Shown: positions 18,025-26,170 of the stretch, one piece after another | How the letters are laid out: the number at the start of each line of letters is the position of its first letter | Numbering within the stretch: the stretch's first letter is position 1 | DNA from: Myxococcus stipitatus | Lineage (GTDB): Bacteria; Myxococcota; Myxococcia; Myxococcales; Myxococcaceae | NCBI RefSeq assembly: GCF_037414475.1 | Contig: NZ_CP147913.1 | Span: forward strand, 5,268,001 to 5,332,000 | Length of the DNA: 64,000 nucleotides | Direction: 5' to 3' | Translations under genes and position numbers: made by a program | Notes under the pieces: model-generated | Database searches by the model: none | Seen by the model: the letters and a program-made list of their open reading frames with translations, nothing else | What the model was told of the DNA's origin: nothing

Positions 18025-18927
18025 ATGGATATGCGATGGGACGACTTGCGCTACCTGCTCTCTGTGGCACGGCAGGGCTCGCTCGCCGGGGCGGCCCGCG
18101 AGCTGCGAGTGGACGCCACCACGGTGGGCCGCCGCCTGGCCGCGCTGGAGAAGGCACTCGGAACCCGGCTCGTGCTGCGCGGCTCACGCACGCTGGGGCT
18201 CACCGAGGAAGCAGAGGCGGTGGTGGTTCGGGCGCGGGAGATGGAGGACTCGCTCCGCTCACTCTCCGATGCCGTGTCTCGCGAAGAGAAGGCGGAGGGC
18301 ACCGTCCGCATCGCGGCCACCGAGTATCTGGCTCAGGCGCTGCTCGCTCCCCATCTGGGGGAGCTTCATGCGCGCCATCCCGGACTGAACGTGGAGCTCG
18401 TCGTCGGCACGGAGATTGTCGACCTCCAGCGAGGAGACGCGGACCTGGCGCTGCGAATCGCTCCCCCTCGCGGAGATGCCCTGGTGATTCGCAAGGTGGG
18501 TGACATGGCGTTCGCGATGTACGCGGCGCGGGGCTACTTGCGGCGCAGGGGCGCGCCCCGGCCCGGGGACTTCCGAAACCACTCGGTGCTGGCCTATCGG
18601 ACGACACTCACCTCGGGGCCCGAGTCCGAGGAACTCACGCGGCTGACACAAGGTGGCCGCAGGCTGCTCCAGAGCAACAGCACCACCGTGCTGCGCGAGG
18701 CCGCGGCGGCGGGGCTTGGTGTCGCGCTCCTCCCTTGTCTCACGGGAGAGCGCGACACGCGGCTGACTCGCGTGGGCGCGGGAGTCCTGGGGAAACGCCC
18801 GCTGTGGCTGACCTTGCACAAGGACCTGCAACGCAGCCCTCGTGTGCGCGCGGCCTCGGACTGGGTGGTGGAGCTGTGCAAGCGAGAGAAGGCCGGGCTC
18901 GCGGGGACGGAAGCCACGGCGCGATAG
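18025..18927 (+). CDS. LysR family transcriptional regulator
   Basis: A 300-residue regulator. The N-terminal helix-turn-helix includes RYLLSVARQGSLAGAARELR and ATTVGRRLAALEKALGTRLV. The effector domain starts near residue 93 (EGTVRIAATEYLAQALLAPH) and includes GDADLALRIAPP. A second ATG at 18031 (MRWDDLRYLLS) is an equally good start. It diverges from an alpha/beta hydrolase across 106 bases, the usual layout for a regulator and its target. Confidence 0.9.
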   Translation: MDMRWDDLRYLLSVARQGSLAGAARELRVDATTVGRRLAALEKALGTRLVLRGSRTLGLTEEAEAVVVRAREMEDSLRSLSDAVSREEKAEGTVRIAATEYLAQALLAPHLGELHARHPGLNVELVVGTEIVDLQRGDADLALRIAPPRGDALVIRKVGDMAFAMYAARGYLRRRGAPRPGDFRNHSVLAYRTTLTSGPESEELTRLTQGGRRLLQSNSTTVLREAAAAGLGVALLPCLTGERDTRLTRVGAGVLGKRPLWLTLHKDLQRSPRVRAASDWVVELCKREKAGLAGTEATAR

Positions 18928-18938
18928 GCACCGTGGCT
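18912..18938. terminator. Hairpin at the end of the lysR gene
   Basis: Eight-base arms AGCCACGG / CCGTGGCT span the stop codon, between two converging genes. Confidence 0.5.
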
Positions 18939-18951
18939 CGCGAGGGCTTGC

Positions 18952-19539
18952 TCAAACGAGCGAAGGACGGTGGACCTCCACGGGGCTCGTGTCGCTGTCG
19001 TCCATCAGTTCGCTGAAGGCGTCGAACCCCTCCTTCTGGATGAACGCGTACTCCGCCTCATGAATCGGCACGAGCCACCACAGCTCGATGTGCTGTGGAC
19101 CGAGGTGGAGCCGCTCGAACTCCTCGGCCTCGCCCACGGCCTCGTCGACGAGGAGTGCTCGGGTGGGCCAGGGCTTCGGCACGAGGGGAGAGGGTGGCAG
19201 TCCTCGGCCCGGCTGCACTCCCGCGTCGTCCCTTCGCGAATGGAGGACGAAGTCCATGAGGAAGCCGGCGACCTCCTCGAACGTGGCGCCCCCCAGGTCC
19301 GCGGGCAGCACGAGGAGGAACTCGGAGCGGATGCCTCCCTCGCGGACGAAGGAGGAGGCCCCGACGGTGGCGAAGCGCGCGACAGGCGACTCCGCGGTGG
19401 CGGGGAACAGATAGACCTCGACGATGTCTGTCTCCCGCGAGAAGCGCTGCCGGTCTCTCGGCATGCCCCAGTGCCGCAGATAGGCGCCCAGGACGACGGT
19501 GCGCCGGAGGTCGTGTTGAAACAACTCGGGTGAATCCAT
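18952..19539 (-). CDS. Suppressor-of-fused (SUFU)-like domain protein
   Basis: A 195-residue cytoplasmic protein. Recognisable SUFU-family features are DIVEVYLFPATAESPVARFA, a middle region on SEFLLVLPAD, and near the C-terminus HIELWWLVPIHEAEYAFIQK followed by GFDAFSELMDD. Bacterial SUFU proteins are often linked to contact-dependent toxin immunity, but many stand alone, as here: no toxin gene is adjacent. The role is unknown. Confidence 0.75.
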   Translation of the reverse strand: MDSPELFQHDLRRTVVLGAYLRHWGMPRDRQRFSRETDIVEVYLFPATAESPVARFATVGASSFVREGGIRSEFLLVLPADLGGATFEEVAGFLMDFVLHSRRDDAGVQPGRGLPPSPLVPKPWPTRALLVDEAVGEAEEFERLHLGPQHIELWWLVPIHEAEYAFIQKEGFDAFSELMDDSDTSPVEVHRPSLV

Positions 19540-19570
19540 GGCGCCAGTCTACGTGTCGGACGCCGGGGCT

Positions 19571-20422
19571 TCAGTGATTGACGAGCGCGCTGAACCGGGC
19601 GTTTCGCAGATAGTCCTCGCGGCGTCCGTCCAGGATGGTCCGCACCTGTGCTGGCGAGTCCTCGCCCAGGAGCAGCCGCAGCGGCCCTGTCTCGCGATTC
19701 ACGTGCTCGAGCAGCTCACGCGCGGCGGCCTCGGGTGAGGCGCTTGTGTCGTGGGCCTGCTGGCTCAAGTCCCAGGGGACCTGGCTGGTGCCGAACAAGG
19801 ACGTGCGCAGTTCGTCATACGCGGGCATGGGAGACGCGAAGCGCAGGCTCCCCCAGGACCAGTCCGTCGCGAACGAGCCCGGTTCAACGAGCGTCACCCG
19901 AATCCCCCAAGGCGCCACCTCCGCGGCGAGCGCCTCGCTGAATCCCTCCAGCGCCCACTTGCTCGCGTTGTACGCACCAAACGTCGGCATGCTCCCGACG
20001 CCGCCCACGCTGGAAATCTGCACGACGTGCCCCGTGCGCCGCGCGCGCAGATGCGGAAGCACCGCCTGCGTCACCCACACCGCGCCAAACAGATTGGTCT
20101 CCATCTGCGCGCGGAGGTCGGCCTCGGAGTGCTCCTCGAGGGCGCCCACCAGCCCATAGCCCGCGTTGTTCACGACCACGTCGAGCTGTCCGAACGCGGC
20201 AATGCCTTGCTCGATGCACTGAAACACCGCGCTTCGATTTGTCACATCCAGCGGCAGCGCCACACACCGCTCCGGATATCGGGTGACCAGCTCCTCGAGC
20301 CGGCCCGGCTCCCGCGCCGTGGCCACCACGAATTCTCCCGTCGCCAGGGCCGCCTCCGCGAAGGCTCGGCCCAGTCCTCGACTGCTCCCGGTGATGAGCC
20401 AGACCTTGCCTGGTGCAGGCAT
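19571..20422 (-). CDS. Short-chain dehydrogenase/reductase
   Basis: A 283-residue SDR starting at 20422 (MPAPGKVWLITGSSRGLGRA). The glycine motif is TGSSRGLG, then NNAGYGLVGALEE, then QISSVGG with the catalytic Ser and YNASKWALEG with Tyr/Lys. The C-terminal extension is typical of the oxidoreductase group related to retinol and 17-beta-hydroxysteroid dehydrogenases. It diverges from a Tat-exported hydrolase, and twin palindromes fill the gap between them, suggesting joint control. Confidence 0.9.
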   Translation of the reverse strand: MPAPGKVWLITGSSRGLGRAFAEAALATGEFVVATAREPGRLEELVTRYPERCVALPLDVTNRSAVFQCIEQGIAAFGQLDVVVNNAGYGLVGALEEHSEADLRAQMETNLFGAVWVTQAVLPHLRARRTGHVVQISSVGGVGSMPTFGAYNASKWALEGFSEALAAEVAPWGIRVTLVEPGSFATDWSWGSLRFASPMPAYDELRTSLFGTSQVPWDLSQQAHDTSASPEAAARELLEHVNRETGPLRLLLGEDSPAQVRTILDGRREDYLRNARFSALVNH

Positions 20423-20460
20423 GAAGTGACCTCTTTCCAATGGGTTACGAGGATTGTTCC

Positions 20461-20479
20461 GCGAGACGAAGCGTCTCGC
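20461..20479. promoter_or_regulatory. Palindromic operator A
   Basis: GCGAGACG-AAG-CGTCTCGC is a perfect 8-3-8 inverted repeat, 39 bases upstream of the minus-strand SDR start. Its CGAGACG-N3-CGTCTCG core recurs at 20514-20530, 52 bases centre to centre, about five helical turns, as expected for cooperative binding of one dimeric repressor. Confidence 0.75.
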
Positions 20480-20513
20480 GAAGAAGTAGCCGTGTCGGCG
20501 TCTGGTGTCAACA

Positions 20514-20530
20514 CGAGACGTTTCGTCTCG
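20514..20530. promoter_or_regulatory. Palindromic operator B
   Basis: CGAGACG-TTT-CGTCTCG is a perfect 7-3-7 palindrome sharing its arms with operator A. No regulator is encoded directly beside it, so the protein that binds is probably encoded elsewhere (TetR- or MarR-like by site type; inference). Confidence 0.75.
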
Positions 20531-20672
20531 CATTTGGGGCTCGCGCGAAGCCCGCGCGTGAGACTCAGGTTGCGCGTGATTTTCCCAAGTGGGTTTTCGA
20601 GCGGCTCGTTACAAGCCCGCGCCACGCACGGCCGGACGGCCGCTGGCACACCCCTACCGGAAGACTTGGGTC

Positions 20673-21665
20673 ATGAGCTCGATGCAGCGCAGGGAGTTTC
20701 TTGGATTCACGACGACAGCACTGGCGGCCACGGCGCTCGCCGGCTGCATGCCTCGCGCGGTGAGTGGCGCGGGCGCCTCCGCGGTAGGGGGCACGCTGAA
20801 CGCCGAGGCGTATCACGCGTCTCGTAAGTATCTGGACAGCCGCTTCGGACGCATCGCCTATATCGAGCGAGGCACGGGCGAGGCCGCGTTGTTCCTGCAC
20901 GGCTTTCCGTTGAACAGCTTCCAGTGGCGCGGCGCCATCGAGCGGCTGTCTCCTTATCGCCGCTGTGTCGCGCCCGATTTCATGGGGCTTGGGTACACGG
21001 AGGTCGCGGAAGGGCAGAGCTACGCTCCGGACGAGCAGGTGAAGATGCTCGTGGAGTTGATGGACCGGTTGTCCATCCAGTCGGCGGACGTCATCGCGAA
21101 CGACAGCGGCGGCGCCATCGCGCAGCTGCTGGTCACCCGTCATCCCGAGCGCGTGCGCACGCTGCTGTTGACCAACTGCGATGTGGAGAGTGAGTGCCCG
21201 CCTCCCGCCGTGTTGCCGGTCATCGAGATGGCTCGCACGGGTGCGTACGTGGACGCGTGGCTCGCCCCGTGGCTCGCGGACAAGTCGCTCGCGCGTTCGG
21301 AGAAGGGGATTGGCGCGATGTGCTTCTCCAATCCCGCGCATCCCACGGACGAGGCCATCGAGTACTACTTCGGTCCGCTCGTGCGCTCGACGCGAGGCAA
21401 GGCGCAGGCCCACGCGTACACGCTGGCGCTGGAGGCCAACTCGCTTGCGGGCATCGGGCCCGAACTCCAGAAGTCCAAGGTCCCCACGCGCATCATCTGG
21501 GGGACGGGGGACACCATCTTCTCGCAGTCGAGCGCGGACTACCTCGACCAGACCTTCGGCGCATCCCGAGGCGTGCGCCGCGTGCCCGGCGCGAAGCTCT
21601 TCTTCCCCGAGGAGTACCCCGACCTCATCGCCGAGGAAGCCCGTCAGCTCTGGGGCATCGGCTGA
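20673..21665 (+). CDS. Tat-exported alpha/beta hydrolase, haloalkane dehalogenase-like
   Basis: A 330-residue protein. The N-terminus MSSMQRREFLGFTTTALAAT has a twin-arginine motif, followed by a lipobox-like LAGC, so it is probably exported folded and perhaps lipid-anchored. The hydrolase fold has LFLHGFPLNSFQW (oxyanion region) and IANDSGGAIAQLL, where Asp takes the nucleophile place, as in haloalkane dehalogenases and epoxide hydrolases. RIIWGTGDTIF holds the acid strand, but a clear catalytic His near the end is not obvious. Actual dehalogenase activity is unproven. Confidence 0.8.
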   Translation: MSSMQRREFLGFTTTALAATALAGCMPRAVSGAGASAVGGTLNAEAYHASRKYLDSRFGRIAYIERGTGEAALFLHGFPLNSFQWRGAIERLSPYRRCVAPDFMGLGYTEVAEGQSYAPDEQVKMLVELMDRLSIQSADVIANDSGGAIAQLLVTRHPERVRTLLLTNCDVESECPPPAVLPVIEMARTGAYVDAWLAPWLADKSLARSEKGIGAMCFSNPAHPTDEAIEYYFGPLVRSTRGKAQAHAYTLALEANSLAGIGPELQKSKVPTRIIWGTGDTIFSQSSADYLDQTFGASRGVRRVPGAKLFFPEEYPDLIAEEARQLWGIG

Positions 21666-21676
21666 GTTTGAAGCAA

Positions 21677-21704
21677 CGCCCGGAGCAGGACAGGGCTCCG
21701 GGCG
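21677..21704. terminator. Two-way terminator between hydrolase and pgi
   Basis: Perfect 10-base arms CGCCCGGAGC / GCTCCGGGCG with an 8-base loop lie in the 47-base gap between converging genes. Confidence 0.7.
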
Positions 21705-21712
21705 CCAATTCC

Positions 21713-23302
21713 TCACTTCGTCTGGAAGCGCACCTCGGCGGGGCCCGGTCCACCGGAGCGCTTCACGCCGCGCCCGGGGTTCGCGGCCAGATGCTCCAGC
21801 ACCTTGTAGACGGTCTCCACCTCATCGGGCTGTCCGATGTCGGCGGCGAGCTGCTCCGCGGTGCGTGCCTCCGCGCGCGCCTCACGCAGCCGCGCCGTGA
21901 GCTTCTGCTGAATCGCCAGCACGCTCGTCGCGGCCTTCTTGCCCGCCTCGACGCCAGGCTGGTGGTACGCGTTGATGTGCACGAGGCTGGCGTACAGGCC
22001 CACCGCGCGCTCGTAGAGCGCAATCAGCGCGCCCACCGTGCGCGCGCTCACGTCGGGGACGGTGAGCGTGAGGGACTCGCGGCCCTTCTCGTACAGCGCG
22101 CGGCGCGTGCCCAACAGGAAGCCCAACAGGTAGTCACCGCTGGTGGTGCCGCTCTCGACCTCCATCGACTCGCCATCGCGGTCCTTCAGCACCTCGATGA
22201 ACGTCGCGAAGAAGTTGGGCACCCCCTCGCGCAGCTGCTGCACATAGGCGTGCTGGTCCGTGGAGCCCTTGTTCCCATAGACGGCGATGCCCTGGTTCAC
22301 CACCTGGCCGTCCAGGTCCTTCTCCTTGCCCAGCGACTCCATGACGAGCTGCTGGAGGTAGCGCGACATCAGGAGCAGCCGGTCCTTGTACGGCAGGATG
22401 ACCATGTCCTTCAGCCCGCGCCCATCGCCCGCGTGGAACCACATCAGCGCGAGCAGCGCCGCCGGGTTCTTCACCGCGTCGCGCTGCCGCGTCGCCACGT
22501 CCATCTCCCGCGCGCCCGCCAGCATCGCGTCGATGTCCAGACCCTGGAGCCGCGCGGGCAACAGGCCCACCGCGGACATCACCGACGTGCGTCCTCCAAC
22601 CCAGTCCCACATGGGGAAGGTGCGCAGCCAGCCCTGCTTGCGCGCGTGCTGGTCCAGCTCACTGCCCGCGCCCGTGATGGCCACCGCGTGCTTGTTGAAG
22701 GCGAGCCCCTGCTCCTTGTAGGCGCGCTCCGCCTCCAGCATGCCGTTGCGCGTCTCCTTCGTCCCACCGGACTTGCTGATGACCACCGTCAGCGTCTCGG
22801 CCAGCTGGGCCCCGAGCTGCCCCAACACCCGGTCCATCCCATCCGGGTCCGTGTTGTCGAAGAAGGACACCTGCATCGCGTCGGACCGCGACGTCAGCGC
22901 GTCCGCGACCAGCTGCGGCCCCAGCGCGGAACCGCCGATGCCCACGAGCAACAGGTGCGTGAAGCGCGGCGCCTTCGGTGGCTTGAGCTTCCCCTCATGC
23001 ACCTCGCGGGCGAATGCGTGGATGTCCGCCACGGTGCTCGTGATGTCCTTGGACAGCGCGGGCTCGGGCGCGAGCTCCGGCGCGCGCAGCCAGTAGTGCC
23101 CCACGCGGCGGTTCTCATCCGGGTTGGCGATGGCGCCCTTCTCCAGCGCCTCCATCCGGGTGAAGGCCTCCTCCAGCCGAGGACGCATCCGCTCCAGGAA
23201 GTCCGCCGCGAACGCCATGCGCGAGACGTCGAGGGAGAACCCCAGCGACGGGACGACGCTCAGATACCGCTGGTACCGCTCCCACAGCTCACGCTCGGTC
23301 AT
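21713..23302 (-). CDS. pgi: Glucose-6-phosphate isomerase
   Basis: A 529-residue enzyme that interconverts glucose-6-phosphate and fructose-6-phosphate in the cytoplasm. Seen: [20 protein letters not shown] (near residue 120), the sugar-phosphate SIS loop [27 protein letters not shown], and [15 protein letters not shown] with catalytic Glu/His near 350. [14 protein letters not shown] near the C-terminus carries the conserved catalytic Lys. The length and motifs fit the bacterial family. It is a single-gene unit with its own terminator. Confidence 0.96.
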   Translation of the reverse strand: MTERELWERYQRYLSVVPSLGFSLDVSRMAFAADFLERMRPRLEEAFTRMEALEKGAIANPDENRRVGHYWLRAPELAPEPALSKDITSTVADIHAFAREVHEGKLKPPKAPRFTHLLLVGIGGSALGPQLVADALTSRSDAMQVSFFDNTDPDGMDRVLGQLGAQLAETLTVVISKSGGTKETRNGMLEAERAYKEQGLAFNKHAVAITGAGSELDQHARKQGWLRTFPMWDWVGGRTSVMSAVGLLPARLQGLDIDAMLAGAREMDVATRQRDAVKNPAALLALMWFHAGDGRGLKDMVILPYKDRLLLMSRYLQQLVMESLGKEKDLDGQVVNQGIAVYGNKGSTDQHAYVQQLREGVPNFFATFIEVLKDRDGESMEVESGTTSGDYLLGFLLGTRRALYEKGRESLTLTVPDVSARTVGALIALYERAVGLYASLVHINAYHQPGVEAGKKAATSVLAIQQKLTARLREARAEARTAEQLAADIGQPDEVETVYKVLEHLAANPGRGVKRSGGPGPAEVRFQTK

Positions 23303-23471
23303 GGCTCCTCCACCGCCCAGGGGTTGCTCGCGCGAAAACCGCCGGCTGGCTTAGCGCCTCCGCACGCGAGAGGGAAGCCGAACGCGCGGGGTCCACACCC
23401 TCCCGGAGGGCTCAGTGCTCAACACTCCGCACTCGAGCCGGGGCCGGCCCGCCCCACCCGAATGGAGGCCG

Positions 23472-24374
23472 TCACGCCGAGGGCCGCACCGGCTCCGCCG
23501 CGGGAGGTCCGCCCGGAGGCGGAGAGGAGGGCTCCTCGGGCTTCCACGCGGGATTGCGGAAGATGTAGCCCAGCCGCTGTTTCCACGGGCCCGGCTTCAT
23601 CGCGTCGCGAGCGATGGCGGCGAACTCGTGGAAGGCGATGCGCACCGGGTTGAAGGTCTGGAGGTTCTTGGTGAGGCCGTAGACGGGCTTCTCACCCTCG
23701 GGCTCGAAGGTGCCGAACAGCCGGTCCCAGATGATGAGGATGCCCGCGTAGTTCTTGTCGAGGTAGCGCGGATTGGAGGCGTGATGCACCCGGTGATGGG
23801 AGGGCGTGTTGAACACCCACTCCAGCGGGCGCGGCAGCCGGTCGATGGCCTCGGTGTGAATCCAATACTGATACAGCAGGCTCACCGACTGCTGGATGAC
23901 AATCATCACGGGCGAGAAGCCCAGGAGCGCCAGCGGCGCCCAGAACACCCAGCCGGTGGGCGGAGTCCACGTCTGCCGCAGCGCGGTGGTCAGGTTGTAG
24001 TGCTGACTGGAGTGGTGCACCACGTGCGAGGCCCAGAAGAAGCGGCTCTCATGATGGATGCGATGGAACCAGTAGTAGCAGAGGTCCTCCACGAAGAAGA
24101 GCAGCACCCAGGCCAACACCCCCGAGCCCATGCGCAGCGGCGTCAGCTTGTAGAGGGCCAAGTAGCCGGCGAAGGCCACGCCCTTCCACAGCACGTTGAT
24201 GAAGACGTTGCCCAGCCCCATGGAGAGGCTGGCGGCCGAGTCCTTCACGGTGTGCCCGGCGACATCGCGCCCCTCGTCGCGCAGCTTCTTCACCCAAAAG
24301 GCCTCGGCCACCACCGTCAGGATGAAGACGGGAATCGCGGGGGCGATGAGGTCCGGGATGTGTGTGCCGTCCAT
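23472..24374 (-). CDS. Sterol desaturase/fatty acid hydroxylase family membrane protein
   Basis: A 300-residue integral membrane di-iron enzyme. The His boxes are WFHRIHHESR (near 104), HVVHHSSQHYN (near 117) and HHRVHHASN (near 200), with four or five hydrophobic segments around them. A Pro-rich cytoplasmic tail (SSPPPGGPPAAEP) ends the protein. The family includes sterol desaturases, hydroxylases and alkylglycerol monooxygenase, and ether lipids occur in myxobacteria, so an ether-lipid or sterol role is possible but unproven. It lies just downstream of a tetR-type gene, probably in one operon. Confidence 0.88.
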   Translation of the reverse strand: MDGTHIPDLIAPAIPVFILTVVAEAFWVKKLRDEGRDVAGHTVKDSAASLSMGLGNVFINVLWKGVAFAGYLALYKLTPLRMGSGVLAWVLLFFVEDLCYYWFHRIHHESRFFWASHVVHHSSQHYNLTTALRQTWTPPTGWVFWAPLALLGFSPVMIVIQQSVSLLYQYWIHTEAIDRLPRPLEWVFNTPSHHRVHHASNPRYLDKNYAGILIIWDRLFGTFEPEGEKPVYGLTKNLQTFNPVRIAFHEFAAIARDAMKPGPWKQRLGYIFRNPAWKPEEPSSPPPGGPPAAEPVRPSA

Positions 24375-24395
24375 GGAAGACCTCCTTCGAGATGC

Positions 24396-25067
24396 TCAGT
24401 CGCGGCGCCGTCGCTTGGGCCGACGGCGAAGACGGGGTGAGAAGGCGCTGCGCAGAAAGCGCGTCAGCGCATCCAACATGCGGCGGTGGGCCGGGTCCTT
24501 GGGCCGCGCGCTGCCGCCGATCGCCGCGCCCTGCACGGCGTCCAGCGCCAGCTCCACCACGGAGTCGAACTCCGGATAGGCGTTCGCGGCCTCGGGGAAC
24601 AGCTCGCGCGCCACCCGGTGCAGGTTCTCCCGGTGCGGCCCATCCACCGAGGCCAGCGCCACCTGGAGCTCCTGGTCCGTGCGCGCGGCCACATACAACT
24701 CGATGGCGGCTTGCAGCTCCGGCCGCTGGAACGCGGCCCACAACATATCCACAGCCGTGGCGATGCGGTCCTTGCCCGAGGGCCTCGCGCCAACCCCCGC
24801 GAGATAGTCCTGGATGAGCCGAGGAAAGAGGTGCTCCACCGCCGCGGCGAGCAGCTCCTCCTTCGTGTCGAAGTGCGTGAACAGCGCGCCTTGCGACACG
24901 CCCGCGCGCTTGGCCACCTCCACCGTCGTCAGCCGCGCGTGCCCCAGCTCCACCAACGTTTCGATGGTCGCATCCAACAGCTTCCGCCGTGTCGTCTCGC
25001 GCCGCTCCTGCTGCGTGCGCCGAGGCGGACGCGCGGGGCTCTCGGAGGAAGAGGTCTTGGCGGCCAT
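24396..25067 (-). CDS. TetR family transcriptional regulator
   Basis: A 223-residue regulator. The DNA-binding domain is at about residues 25-75: RRKLLDATIETLVELGHARL, TTVEVAKRAGVSQGALFTHF, DTKEELLAAAVE. The C-terminal tail is extremely basic (SPRLRRRPKRRRRD), unusual for the family and perhaps an extra DNA contact. It ends 21 bases before the desaturase gene, which it very likely controls together with itself. Confidence 0.9.
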   Translation of the reverse strand: MAAKTSSSESPARPPRRTQQERRETTRRKLLDATIETLVELGHARLTTVEVAKRAGVSQGALFTHFDTKEELLAAAVEHLFPRLIQDYLAGVGARPSGKDRIATAVDMLWAAFQRPELQAAIELYVAARTDQELQVALASVDGPHRENLHRVARELFPEAANAYPEFDSVVELALDAVQGAAIGGSARPKDPAHRRMLDALTRFLRSAFSPRLRRRPKRRRRD

Positions 25068-25099
25068 CTGCTGGAGAACATAGCGCCGGACTTAGTGAG

Positions 25100-25109
25100 T
25101 GACCAGTCA
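25100..25109. promoter_or_regulatory. Probable TetR operator
   Basis: TGAC-CA-GTCA within AGTGAGTGACCAGTCAGT, 33 bases upstream of the tetR-type start. TGACYRGTCA-like palindromes are common TetR sites, and the position overlaps the expected promoter, so autorepression is likely. Confidence 0.5.
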
Positions 25110-25339
25110 GTATTTGAAGGGGAGAGAGCAGGCAGGCGGGTGAGGACGACTCCGGGCACGAGGTGGCCGGGCTTGCTCAAGGCCGCTGTCCGGGCAGACG
25201 TGGAGACAAGGGCTCGTCCGCTACACGCGGTTGTCTCACTGAAGGCGTGCCGTTTCGGGCTCCACGTTCAAGCAGGCAAGCCGTGGCGTCCCTGGTGATA
25301 GGCGGCCCGGGCGCGGGATAATTCGTCCAGGAAATAGCG

Positions 25340-26170
25340 ATGGCGGTTGCCGTCGTTGTCCGCCGGCCCGATATGAACCTGTCCTCCGCTCTCCTCGTCG
25401 GTTCCTTGCTGGCCTCGTCGCCAGCGGCTCCTCAATCGATTGCCTCTCCGTCGGCCGACCTGCCCGAGGTAGGCGTGCCCTTCGCCTGTGGTCGCATCTA
25501 CACGGTGAGCCAGGGACACGACACGGGCAGCCATCAGTACAACGACACGCATGCGTGGGACTTCCGGATGCCGGAGGGCACGCCCATCGTCGCCGCGCGT
25601 GATGGGGTGGTGCGGATGGCTCGGGGCGACAGCACGCGGGGCGGGTGTGACGAGAAGTTCGCGCCGCTGGCGAACTACGTCGTCGTCTCGCATGGAGACG
25701 GGTTGGAGACGCAGTACCTGCACTTCAGCGCGGTGGTGGTGAAGGCGGGGGAGCACGTGAAGCAGGGGCAGCTCATCGGGTTCTCGGGCGCCACGGGCTG
25801 GTCGTGCGGCGCGCACCTGCACTTCAAGGTCGCGCGCGAGATGGGGGCGGGATGGAACAACCCGTCCGTGCCGGCGCGCATCGTGGGTTACGGAGACCCG
25901 GTGCGTGACACCCGCGTGGCCTCGCCCGTGTGCCGTGAGCCGAGCAGCGACACGCTGATGGCGACGAAGGACGGCACGCACACGCCGGGGGAGCCGGTGG
26001 TGTCCATGTCACCGGAGGAGCGACAGGATGCGCCGCGCGGCCTCCCGCCCGGGGCGAAGTCCATCATCGATGGCCTCTCCCAGCCTCCGGCCCAGGGTGG
26101 CCAGGGCCTCGACAAAGCGGGTGCGCCCGCTCGTCCCCGCACGGCGAGCGGCTCCGGCGAGACTCGCTGA
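25340..26170 (+). CDS. Exported M23 family metallopeptidase
   Basis: A 276-residue peptidase of the LytM/lysostaphin type, which cuts peptide bonds in peptidoglycan. The ATG at 25340 (AGGA upstream) gives a signal peptide with RR before the hydrophobic stretch; an ATG at 25373 is the alternative. Zinc ligands likely are His65 and Asp74 (GSHQYNDTHAWDFRMPEGTP) plus His161 in AHLHF, with His128 in TQYLHFS, so the site looks intact. The last 40 residues are a Pro/Gly-rich tail. Its 3' end overlaps the opposing GTPase gene by 162 bases. Confidence 0.85.
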   Translation: MAVAVVVRRPDMNLSSALLVGSLLASSPAAPQSIASPSADLPEVGVPFACGRIYTVSQGHDTGSHQYNDTHAWDFRMPEGTPIVAARDGVVRMARGDSTRGGCDEKFAPLANYVVVSHGDGLETQYLHFSAVVVKAGEHVKQGQLIGFSGATGWSCGAHLHFKVAREMGAGWNNPSVPARIVGYGDPVRDTRVASPVCREPSSDTLMATKDGTHTPGEPVVSMSPEERQDAPRGLPPGAKSIIDGLSQPPAQGGQGLDKAGAPARPRTASGSGETR

